Positions 5,063 through 10,634 of a stretch of DNA of 10,634 nt are shown here, piece after piece. The position numbers and the translations under genes are program-made. Positions within the stretch are counted from its first letter, which is position 1. The number at the start of each line of letters is the position of its first letter. This DNA is from Pseudomonadota bacterium (lineage in GTDB: Bacteria; Pseudomonadota; Gammaproteobacteria; Burkholderiales; Burkholderiaceae_C), in assembly GCA_023418355.1 (NCBI GenBank), contig JAEZZU010000323.1:1-10634 (forward strand). Direction: 5' to 3'. The notes below the pieces were generated by a model. The model did no database searches and was not told where the DNA came from. It worked only from the letters and a program-made list of their open reading frames with translations.

Positions 5063-6034
5063 ATGAAGAAAACAATGCGCACGGTGCTGGCAGTGACTGC
5101 TGGTGTACTGCTGTCTGTGTCCGCACAGGCACAGAACTTCCCGACCAAGCCAATTCGCATCGTCATGGGTTTCCCTGCAGGTGGTCCGCTGGACCAGCAT
5201 GCCCGTCTGCTGTCGGACAAGCTGCAGGCCGAGCTGGGTCAGCCCATCGTGATGGACTACAAGCCCGGTGCCGGTGGCGCTGTGGCTGCGCAGGACGTGA
5301 TGAAGGCGCCTGCCGATGGCCATACGCTGATGATCGCCAACACCGGCGTGATGACCATCAACCCCGCGCTCTACCCCAAGCTGCCGTACCAGACGCTGCG
5401 TGACTTCACACCGATTGCACGTACCGCCATGCAGCCACTGGCCTTCATGGTGGGTAAGGACATGCCCGTGAAGACCCTGGGCGAGTTCATCGACTACGCC
5501 AAGGCACGCCCCGGTGAGGTGAACTTTGGCTCGGCAGGCAATGGCGGCATCAGCCATCTGGTGCCTGAGATGCTCAAGAGCGCGACCGGCATTGACATCG
5601 TGCACATCCCCTACAAGGGCAGTGCGCCTGCATTCACCGACCTGATGGGCGGCCAGGTGCAGTTCATGGCGGAGAGCATTCCCCAAGCCTCCGTCTATCA
5701 CAAGCAGGGCAAGGTGCGCGCACTGGCCGTGACCAGCAAGGAGCGCAACCCTGCACTGCCTGAAGTGCCTACCGCGATTGAATCTGGCCTGAAGGACTTT
5801 GAGGTCGTGGGCTTTTACGGCTTTCTGGCCCCTGCCGGTACGCCCCAGCCTGTGGTGGACCGCCTGAGCCAGGCCTTTGAAAAGGTCTTGCAAAACCAGG
5901 AACTGCGCGAGCGCATGGTGAGCCAGGGTGCCAACCCCGACTTCATGGGCGCTGCAGTGTTCAAGACCTTCCTGGAAGGAGAAATGCCCCGCTGGGCGGA
6001 TGCGGTGAAGCGCTCCGGCACCAAGATGGACTGA
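5063..6034 (+). CDS. Bug/TctC-family periplasmic solute-binding protein (second copy)
   Basis: A 323-residue protein. The signal peptide MKKTMRTVLAVTAGVLLSVS ends at AQA-QN near residue 23. The mature protein starts NFPTKPIRIVMGFPAGG and shows GGPLDQHARLLSDKLQ, GAGGAVAAQDVMKAPADG, YQTLRDFTPIARTA, FGSAGNGGISHL, IPYKGSAPAFTDLMGGQVQF and VPTAIESGLKDFEVVGFYG. These are family motifs in the usual order. It is clearly a distant paralogue of the first Bug protein: the first ligand loop reads GGPLDQHAR instead of GGSTDIVAR, which suggests a different ligand. It is an orphan receptor with no tctAB genes nearby. GAGAG (5051-5055), 7 bases before the ATG, is a possible ribosome site; the Lys-rich n-region supports 5063 over the ATG at 5075. 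It appears monocistronic, between its own promoter and terminator. Confidence 0.92.
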   Translation: MKKTMRTVLAVTAGVLLSVSAQAQNFPTKPIRIVMGFPAGGPLDQHARLLSDKLQAELGQPIVMDYKPGAGGAVAAQDVMKAPADGHTLMIANTGVMTINPALYPKLPYQTLRDFTPIARTAMQPLAFMVGKDMPVKTLGEFIDYAKARPGEVNFGSAGNGGISHLVPEMLKSATGIDIVHIPYKGSAPAFTDLMGGQVQFMAESIPQASVYHKQGKVRALAVTSKERNPALPEVPTAIESGLKDFEVVGFYGFLAPAGTPQPVVDRLSQAFEKVLQNQELRERMVSQGANPDFMGAAVFKTFLEGEMPRWADAVKRSGTKMD

Positions 6035-6057
6035 TCGGTTTTTTCAGCTCACAAACA

Positions 6058-6092
6058 AAAAAGCCTTCCTGTGATCAGCAGGAAGGCTTTTT
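6058..6092. terminator. Long hairpin terminator, usable in both directions
   Basis: A perfect 14-bp stem (6058-6071 with 6079-6092) reads AAAAAGCCTTCCTG and CAGGAAGGCTTTTT around a 7-base loop. It extends into CAAAC/GTTTG with one bulged A. The T-run on the right end makes it an intrinsic terminator for the second Bug gene, 24 bases after its stop. The A-run on the left gives a T-run on the other strand, so it can also stop minus-strand transcription leaving ugpQ. Confidence 0.88.
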
Positions 6093-6097
6093 GTTTG

Positions 6098-6181
6098 ATA
6101 GCAGCTTGCGCCGATTAAACAAGGATTTCAGATTGGTTTGTATCTGAAATTGGCTTTTCGGCAGCGCTGACAGCTATGGTT
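6098..6181. repeat. Intergenic repeat element with nested dyads (copy 2)
   Basis: Between the terminator and the ugpQ stop lies a structured 84-base element. Its outer ends form ATAGC (6099-6103) and GCTAT (6173-6177), followed inward by imperfect GCGC-containing arms. Its centre holds a perfect 9-bp inverted repeat, ATTTCAGAT (6125-6133) and ATCTGAAAT (6142-6150), with an 8-base loop. Read on the minus strand it starts ACCATAGCTG-TCA-GCGCT, sharing the TAGCTG-N3-GCGCT signature with the element at 146-193. I infer a dispersed repeat family of the Comamonadaceae type, with this copy carrying extra sequence in the middle. Confidence 0.5.
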
Positions 6182-6182
6182 T

Positions 6183-6959
6183 TTAAATGTGCGGACCGCT
6201 TTGTGTGGGGCTGAACAGGTCGACACGGTCGGTGATGATGGCGTCTGTGCCCAGATCGATCAGGCGTTGCGCAGCCCACTCGTCGTTCACCGTGTAGCTG
6301 CTGCAGCGCAGGCCGGCACCATGCACCTTGGCCACCAGTTCAGGCGTCCACAGCGCGTGGTTCAGCACCATGACCTGGCAGCCCAAGTCGAGGGCGATCT
6401 GCAGGTCCGCATCACCTGTGCCGTCAGCAAACTTGTCCACCAGCAGGCCGCGGGGGATATGGGGTGCGGTTTCCTTGGCGCCTTTGAGCGATTCGGGCTT
6501 GAACGAGGTGAACAGCGGCTGCACGCGGTCTTGGGGCCAGATCTGGTTCATCAGCACGCCACAGGCACGGCCGGTTTCCAGTTCCTGGCCGGGTGTGGGC
6601 TTGATTTCCACGTTCAGGAAGTAGTGGTTGGCCAGGCACCAGCGGCTCAGCGCTTCCAGCGTGGGCAGCTGCTCGCCCGCAAAGGCGCGCGAGTGCCAGC
6701 TGCCGGCGTCCAGCTGCGCAATCTCACCCATGGTCAGGTCACTGCCTGTGCCGTGGCCGTTGGTGGTGCGCTCCAGACCTGCATCGTGCATCAGGAACAG
6801 CACGCCGTCCCTGGAGAGCTTGGCATCGCACTCAAACATGCGATAGCCGTAGTGCGCGCCCAGGCGGAATGCGCTCAGGGTGTTTTCAGGGGCCAGCTTG
6901 CCAGCACCGCGGTGGGCCACCCAGCGTGGGTAAGGCCAGGGTTTCAGTTCAGTAGTCAT
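6183..6959 (-). CDS. ugpQ: Glycerophosphodiester phosphodiesterase, cytoplasmic
   Basis: A 258-residue enzyme that hydrolyses glycerophosphodiesters to sn-glycerol-3-phosphate and an alcohol. It begins KPWPYPRWVAHRGAGKLAPE, very like E. coli UgpQ. The GDPD-family residues are present: His16-Arg17 in AHRGAG, Glu25 in ENTLSAF, Glu43 and Asp45 in FECDAKLSRDG, and His58-Asp59 in LMHDAGLERTTNG. The second metal-site region VEIKPT is also present. No signal peptide is seen, consistent with the cytoplasmic UgpQ type, not the periplasmic GlpQ type. It is the last gene of the ugpBAECQ order, but a minus-strand terminator stands between ugpC and this gene, with only about 20 bases left for a separate promoter. 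It is therefore probably expressed by read-through, at lower level. No strong Shine-Dalgarno sequence precedes the ATG. Confidence 0.93.
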   Translation of the reverse strand: MTTELKPWPYPRWVAHRGAGKLAPENTLSAFRLGAHYGYRMFECDAKLSRDGVLFLMHDAGLERTTNGHGTGSDLTMGEIAQLDAGSWHSRAFAGEQLPTLEALSRWCLANHYFLNVEIKPTPGQELETGRACGVLMNQIWPQDRVQPLFTSFKPESLKGAKETAPHIPRGLLVDKFADGTGDADLQIALDLGCQVMVLNHALWTPELVAKVHGAGLRCSSYTVNDEWAAQRLIDLGTDAIITDRVDLFSPTQSGPHI

Positions 6960-6981
6960 GATGAATAGGCTTGGGCCAAGT

Positions 6982-7015
6982 AAAAAAGCGCCTCAGCACG
7001 AGTCTGAGACGCTTT
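6982..7015 (-). terminator. Intrinsic terminator between ugpC and ugpQ
   Basis: On the minus strand the stem AAAGCGTCTCAG (7015-7004) pairs with CTGAGGCGCTTT (6996-6985). That is 12 bp with one U-G pair, around a 7-base loop, and the T-run continues to 6982 (TTTTTT). It is oriented to stop transcripts from ugpC before ugpQ. It starts 45 bases after the ugpC stop and ends 22 bases before the ugpQ ATG. Confidence 0.8.
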
Positions 7016-7059
7016 GTTTATCCATGATTGGAAGTCATGAACTTGGAAAGTGAACGCTC

Positions 7060-8067
7060 TCAGGCGCGCTTGCCGGTTTCGGCGTCAAACCAGTGCAGGC
7101 GATCTTCGCGTGCGCTGATGCGTGCGGTCTCGCCTGGCTTGGGATAGGGCTTGCCTTCTTCCACGCGCACCACTACGTCTTCGCCACCGACCTTGCCGTA
7201 CAGCAGGCGCTCGGCACCCAGCAGTTCCACGGTTTCCACGCGGAATTCCACGCCGCCGGTCTCCACCAGATCGATGTGCTCGGGGCGGATACCCAGAATC
7301 AGGCCGGGCTTGCCGTTGGGCGAGTTCTTCAGCAGGTTCATGGGAGGCGAGCCGATGAAGCTGGCCACAAAGGTCGAAGCGGGGGTGTGGTAGACCTCTT
7401 CGGGGGTGCCGAACTGCTCCACATGGCCGCCGTTCATCACCACCATGCGCTGTGCCAGCGTCATGGCTTCCACCTGGTCGTGGGTCACGAAGATGGAGGT
7501 AATGCCCAGTTCTGCGTGCAGCTTCTGGATTTCGATACGGGTCTGGCCGCGCAGCTTGGCGTCCAGGTTGGACAGGGGCTCGTCAAACAGGAACACCTGG
7601 GGCTGGCGCACGATGGCACGGCCCATGGCCACGCGCTGGCGCTGACCGCCAGAGAGCTGGCGGGGCTTGCGGTCGAGCAGGTGGCTCAGTTCCAGAATCT
7701 TGGCAGCCTTGTCCACACGGCGCTTGATTTCGTCTTCAGGCACCTTGGCGAGCTTCAGGCCATAGGCCATGTTCTCGTAGTTGGTCATGTGGGGGTACAG
7801 CGCGTAGTTCTGGAACACCATGGCGATGTTGCGCTTGGCAGGTTCCAGGTCGTTGACGCGCTTGTCGCCGATCAGCAGGTCGCCGCCGGTGATTTCTTCC
7901 AGGCCGGCAATCATGCGCAGCAGCGTGGACTTGCCGCAGCCCGAGGGGCCGACCAGCACGACGAATTCGCCATCCTTGATCTCGACATTGATGCCGTGAA
8001 TCACGGGGACAGCGGTCTTGCCTGTGCCGTAGCGCTTAACGATGTTCTTGAGGGAGATGGATGCCAT
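7060..8067 (-). CDS. ugpC: sn-Glycerol-3-phosphate ABC importer, ATP-binding protein
   Basis: A 335-residue ABC ATPase of the MalK/UgpC (CUT1) group that drives glycerol-3-phosphate uptake at the inner membrane. The motifs are complete: Walker A GPSGCGKST (40-48), Q-loop Gln86 in FQNYALYPHM, signature LSGGQRQRVA (138-147), Walker B VFLFDEP (158-164), D-loop SNLDAKLR and switch His196 in VTHDQVEAM. The C-terminal regulatory TOBE region (about 250-330) includes GIRPEH, the typical CUT1 mark. Length matches the family, slightly shorter than E. coli UgpC. It follows ugpE after 59 bases, and its product is expected to couple to the EAA loops of UgpA and UgpE. The start codon matches the usual MASISLKNIVKRYG beginning; the Shine-Dalgarno sequence is weak. 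Confidence 0.95.
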   Translation of the reverse strand: MASISLKNIVKRYGTGKTAVPVIHGINVEIKDGEFVVLVGPSGCGKSTLLRMIAGLEEITGGDLLIGDKRVNDLEPAKRNIAMVFQNYALYPHMTNYENMAYGLKLAKVPEDEIKRRVDKAAKILELSHLLDRKPRQLSGGQRQRVAMGRAIVRQPQVFLFDEPLSNLDAKLRGQTRIEIQKLHAELGITSIFVTHDQVEAMTLAQRMVVMNGGHVEQFGTPEEVYHTPASTFVASFIGSPPMNLLKNSPNGKPGLILGIRPEHIDLVETGGVEFRVETVELLGAERLLYGKVGGEDVVVRVEEGKPYPKPGETARISAREDRLHWFDAETGKRA

Positions 8068-8126
8068 AACAGTATCTCGTTCGTATCTAGTAATTGGTCA
8101 AAAGCGGGAGGAGGTGGCCGTGGGGA

Positions 8127-8975
8127 TTACTTCTCGGTATCCACCAAGCCTTTGACGAACCACTTTTGCATCAGGATCACCACTGCCGTTGGGGGCAGCA
8201 TAGCCAGAATGGCAGTTGCCATCACAATGTTCCAGTCCACCGCTGCTTCACCACCGGCCAGCATGCGCTTGATGCCGATCACCACGGGGTACATGTCTTC
8301 GGACGTGGTCATGAGCAGGGGCCACAGGTACTGGTTCCAGCCGTAGATGAACTGGATCACAAACAGCGCCGCGATCGAGGTCTTGGACAGGGGAACCAGA
8401 ATGTCCTTGAAGAAGCGCATGGCGCCAGCGCCGTCAATGCGGGCGGCTTCCACCAGCTCATCAGGCACCGTCAGGAAGAACTGACGGAACAGGAAGGTGG
8501 CGGTGGCCGAAGCGATCAGGGGCAGGGTCAGACCCGCATAGCTGTTGAGCAGGCCCAGTTCTGCCACCACCTTGTAGGTGGGCAGAATGCGCACTTCCAC
8601 AGGCAGCATCAGCGTCAGGAAGATCGCCCAGAAGCAGATCATCTTGAAGGGGAAGCGGAAGTACACGATGGCAAACGCCGACAGCAGAGAGATGGCAATC
8701 TTGCCCACGGTGATGACGATGGCCACCACAAAGCTCACCCACATCATGTGCACGACGTTGGTGTTGGAGCCCAGCTTGCCGGAGCCAAACAGGGCGGCCT
8801 TGTAGTTTTCCCACATTTCTGCGCCAGGCAGCAGTGGCATGGGCGACTGCACGATGGCATCGGCCGTGTGGGTCGATGCGATCAGGGCCAGATACAGCGG
8901 GAAGGCCACGATGGCCACGCCGATGATCAGTACGGCGTGGGACAGGATATTGAGCCAGGGATTACGGTCAACCAT
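8127..8975 (-). CDS. ugpE: sn-Glycerol-3-phosphate ABC importer, permease subunit
   Basis: A 282-residue inner-membrane permease. The first hydrophobic helix spans about residues 10-33. Further helices lie near 79-104, 112-131, 147-167, 198-216 and 249-270, giving the six expected for a MalG/UgpE-type subunit. The cytoplasmic EAA loop that docks the ATPase is intact at 176-195 (EAARIDGAGAMRFF...). The start ATG lies 2 bases after the ugpA stop, so the two permease genes are tightly linked and probably translationally coupled. Gene order and the pairing with a UgpA-like protein give the specific name. Confidence 0.94.
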   Translation of the reverse strand: MVDRNPWLNILSHAVLIIGVAIVAFPLYLALIASTHTADAIVQSPMPLLPGAEMWENYKAALFGSGKLGSNTNVVHMMWVSFVVAIVITVGKIAISLLSAFAIVYFRFPFKMICFWAIFLTLMLPVEVRILPTYKVVAELGLLNSYAGLTLPLIASATATFLFRQFFLTVPDELVEAARIDGAGAMRFFKDILVPLSKTSIAALFVIQFIYGWNQYLWPLLMTTSEDMYPVVIGIKRMLAGGEAAVDWNIVMATAILAMLPPTAVVILMQKWFVKGLVDTEK

Positions 8976-8977
8976 GA

Positions 8978-9859
8978 TCAGTACTGCACTTTCTTTTCAA
9001 CATAGCGGAACTGAATCACGGTCAGGACCACCACGATGGCCATCAGGATCACGGACTGGGCTGCGGAGCTGCCAAGATCCAGGCCCTTGAAGCCGTCCTG
9101 GTACACCTTGTAGACCAGAATCGAGGTCGACTGGCCGGGACCACCCTGCGTGGCCGCATCGATGATGCCGAAGGTGTCAAAGAAGGCGTAGACGATGTTG
9201 ATCACCAGCAGGAAGAAGGTGGTGGGCGACAGCAGCGGCAGGTGGATGTTCCAGAAACGGCGCCATGGGCCGGCACCGTCAATCGAAGCGGCTTCGATCA
9301 GAGCCTTGGGAATCGACTGCAGACCCGCCAGGAAGAACAGGAAGTTGTACGAAATCTGCTTCCACACCGATGCGAGCACCACCAGCGCCATGGCCTGGCC
9401 GTCATTCATCAGGTAGTTCCATTCATAGCCCAGCTTGCCCAGATAGTAGGTGGCCACGCCAATGGAGGGCGAGAAGATGAACACCCACAGCACACCTGCG
9501 ATCACGGGTGCCACCGCGTAGGGCACGATCAGCAGCGTCTTGTAGACCATGGCAAAGCGCACGATGCGGTCTGCAAAAATCGCCAGGGCCAGCGACACAG
9601 CAATACCCAGGCCTGCCACCAGCACGGAGAACAAGGCCGTGCGCTGGAAGGAATTCAGATAGGTATCGTCATCCAGCAGGTTGCGGAAGTTGTCCAGCCC
9701 GACCCATTCGGTCGACAGGCCGAATGCATCTTCCATTTGGAATGACTGGAGCACGGCTTGGCCGGCAGGCCAGAAAAAGAAGATGCCGATGATGAGCAAC
9801 TGGGGCGCAATCAGCGCCCAAGGTAGCCATCCGGAGCGGAAAAGTACGCGTTTTTCCAT
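8978..9859 (-). CDS. ugpA: sn-Glycerol-3-phosphate ABC importer, permease subunit
   Basis: A 293-residue inner-membrane permease of the MalF/UgpA type with six hydrophobic segments, at about residues 12-32, 74-96, 106-129, 157-178, 212-232 and 264-284. The EAA loop is at 189-208 (EAASIDGAGPWRRFWN...). The N-terminus MEKRVLFRSGWLPWALIAPQ and the segment FFFWPAGQAVLQSF are typical of UgpA. It partners UgpE to form the translocation channel. A 221-base gap with two strong stem-loops separates it from ugpB upstream, unlike its tight junction with ugpE. The Shine-Dalgarno sequence is weak, and a convincing independent promoter in the gap was not found. Confidence 0.94.
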   Translation of the reverse strand: MEKRVLFRSGWLPWALIAPQLLIIGIFFFWPAGQAVLQSFQMEDAFGLSTEWVGLDNFRNLLDDDTYLNSFQRTALFSVLVAGLGIAVSLALAIFADRIVRFAMVYKTLLIVPYAVAPVIAGVLWVFIFSPSIGVATYYLGKLGYEWNYLMNDGQAMALVVLASVWKQISYNFLFFLAGLQSIPKALIEAASIDGAGPWRRFWNIHLPLLSPTTFFLLVINIVYAFFDTFGIIDAATQGGPGQSTSILVYKVYQDGFKGLDLGSSAAQSVILMAIVVVLTVIQFRYVEKKVQY

Positions 9860-10006
9860 GATGGGTCACAAAGTTAGAGACCGCCGGAGCCTGCGGCCTC
9901 GGGGGATAGTGAGGGTCATCGCACGGTGCCAAGCCTCTAATCGCGTCAAAACGAAAAGAGGCGAAACACTATGTGTAATCGAATGTGCGCGTATTGTGCC
10001 TAGCAG

Positions 10007-10037
10007 ACAGGGGCTGCGCCAAGTGCGCAGCCCCTGT
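10007..10037 (-). promoter_or_regulatory. Strong 13-bp stem-loop between ugpB and ugpA
   Basis: ACAGGGGCTGCGC (10007-10019) and GCGCAGCCCCTGT (10025-10037) form a perfect 13-bp, GC-rich stem with a 5-base loop. On the coding (minus) strand no T-run follows, so it is not a textbook intrinsic terminator. Its place just after the binding-protein gene suits a 3'-end stabiliser or processing barrier that lets ugpB mRNA outlast the permease part. Confidence 0.65.
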
Positions 10038-10048
10038 ACCGTGTAACT

Positions 10049-10070
10049 CAGAAGGGTATTAGCCCTTCTG
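10049..10070 (-). promoter_or_regulatory. Stem-loop directly after the ugpB stop
   Basis: CAGAAGGG (10049-10056) and CCCTTCTG (10063-10070) form a perfect 8-bp stem with a 6-base loop, 10 bases after the ugpB stop. It stands in tandem with the larger stem at 10007-10037 and lacks a T-run. A role in mRNA stability or dosage between ugpB and ugpA is inferred. Confidence 0.55.
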
Positions 10071-10080
10071 CTGAAGCGGA

Positions 10081-10634
10081 TTACTTGCCCGCGTTGGCGC
10101 GTTCGAAGCGAGCCAGCAGCTCGTTACCACGCTTGACGATGCTGTCCAGAGCTTCCTGCGAAGTTTTCTTGCCTGCCCAGACCTGTTCGAGTTCTTCATC
10201 CTCGATGGTACGGATCTGCACATAGTTACCCAGACGGATGCCGCGCGAGTTGTCGGTCACCTTGCGAATCATCTGGTTCACAGCCACGTCGGTGCCGGGG
10301 TTCTTCTTGTAGAAGCCAGAGTCTTCCGTCAGCTTGAAGGACTCCATGGTCACGGGCAGGTAGCCGGTGCGCTGGTGCGAAGCGGCCTGGACTTCAGGCT
10401 TGGACAGGAATTCGAAGAACTTGGCCACGCCCTTGTATTCCTCGGGCTTCTTGCCAGCCATGACCCACAGCGAGGCGCCGCCGATCACGGTGTTCTGAGG
10501 AGCGCCGGACACGTCATCGTAGTAGGGCAGAGGTGCCAGGCCGTAGGCAAACTTGGCGTTCTTGGACACGTCACCGTAGAAGCCGGACGATGTCTGGATC
10601 ATGGCGCACTCGCCAGCCACAAAGGAAGCCTGTG
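10081..10634 (-). CDS. ugpB: sn-Glycerol-3-phosphate-binding periplasmic protein, C-terminal part only
   Basis: The last 183 codons are present; the gene runs off the window end, so the start, the signal peptide and the promoter are not visible. The reading frame stays open to 10634, and the GTG at 10620 is an internal Val. The sequence closely follows the C-terminal half of E. coli UgpB: FVAGECAMIQTSSGF, APQNTVIGGASLWVMAGK, GVAKFFEFLSKPEVQAASHQ, RTGYLPVT, FYKKNPGTD, RGIRLGNYVQIRTI, DEELEQVWAGKK and RGNELLARFE. The protein is the periplasmic receptor that delivers glycerol-3-phosphate (and, in E. coli, glycerophosphocholine) to UgpAE. It is the first gene of the ugp operon in the usual order. 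Any upstream phosphate-starvation (PHO) box would lie outside the window. Confidence 0.94.
   Translation of the reverse strand, partial: QASFVAGECAMIQTSSGFYGDVSKNAKFAYGLAPLPYYDDVSGAPQNTVIGGASLWVMAGKKPEEYKGVAKFFEFLSKPEVQAASHQRTGYLPVTMESFKLTEDSGFYKKNPGTDVAVNQMIRKVTDNSRGIRLGNYVQIRTIEDEELEQVWAGKKTSQEALDSIVKRGNELLARFERANAGK

Noticed and set aside
4870..5403. A plus-strand open frame running through the leader and start of the second Bug gene in another frame
   Set aside because: It overlaps the Bug coding sequence out of frame, crosses the candidate promoter and the leader hairpin, and has no recognisable domain.
7093..8346. A 417-codon plus-strand open frame opposite ugpC and the end of ugpE
   Set aside because: It spans two unrelated real genes on the other strand and has a low-complexity His/Gln/Gly/Val composition; ugpC has all ABC ATPase motifs.
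9860..10006. A possible PHO box or independent ugpA promoter in the ugpB-ugpA gap
   Set aside because: I looked for CTGTCAT-type repeats and for a -35/-10 pair. TTGACG near 9945 on the minus strand has no acceptable -10 at 16-18 bp, and no PHO-like direct repeat is visible.

Overview
The window is a stretch of high-GC chromosome that reads as a betaproteobacterium of the family Comamonadaceae, most likely Comamonas or a close relative. Three things suggest this: the hemA-prfA gene order with its sequence style, two stand-alone Bug/TctC-type solute-binding proteins with no transporter genes beside them, and two copies of a TAGCTG-N3-GCGCT hairpin element of a kind I recall from Comamonadaceae intergenic regions. 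The genus is an inference from sequence style, not from a marker gene.

Layout. (1) Positions 1-1514, minus strand: the start of prfA (peptide chain release factor 1) downstream of a complete hemA (glutamyl-tRNA reductase), separated by about 100 bp that carries a hairpin repeat. hemA has a TATAAT box so close to its ATG that its mRNA may be leaderless. (2) 1586-1870, plus: a small three-helix membrane protein of unknown function, divergent from hemA. (3) 1892-4852: a LysR-type regulator (minus) divergent from a two-gene plus-strand unit, a Bug-type periplasmic binding protein overlapping an N-formylglutamate amidohydrolase-like gene by one base and closed by a strong terminator. The regulator-binding protein intergenic region is AT-rich and holds a T-N11-A dyad that is probably the LysR operator. 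(4) 4853-6092, plus: a second, monocistronic Bug-type binding protein with its own candidate promoter, a leader hairpin and a terminator that can work in both directions. (5) 6093-6182: an intergenic repeat containing nested dyads. (6) 6183-10634, minus: the sn-glycerol-3-phosphate uptake operon ugpB-ugpA-ugpE-ugpC-ugpQ in the enterobacterial order, with ugpB cut by the window edge.

How the parts work together. The ugp genes make a complete ABC importer (periplasmic UgpB, permeases UgpA and UgpE, ATPase UgpC) plus UgpQ, which cleaves glycerophosphodiesters to glycerol-3-phosphate. Its transcript appears to be segmented: two strong stem-loops lie between ugpB and ugpA, and an intrinsic terminator lies between ugpC and ugpQ. 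The LysR-Bug-amidohydrolase block looks like a small regulated module for sensing or capturing a carboxylate and hydrolysing an N-formyl (or similar) amino acid.

Most genes belong to well-known families. I found no mobile element, CRISPR array, RNA gene or defence-like system. The points worth a second look are regulatory layout, the repeats, and the unassigned substrates of the Bug and amidohydrolase genes.
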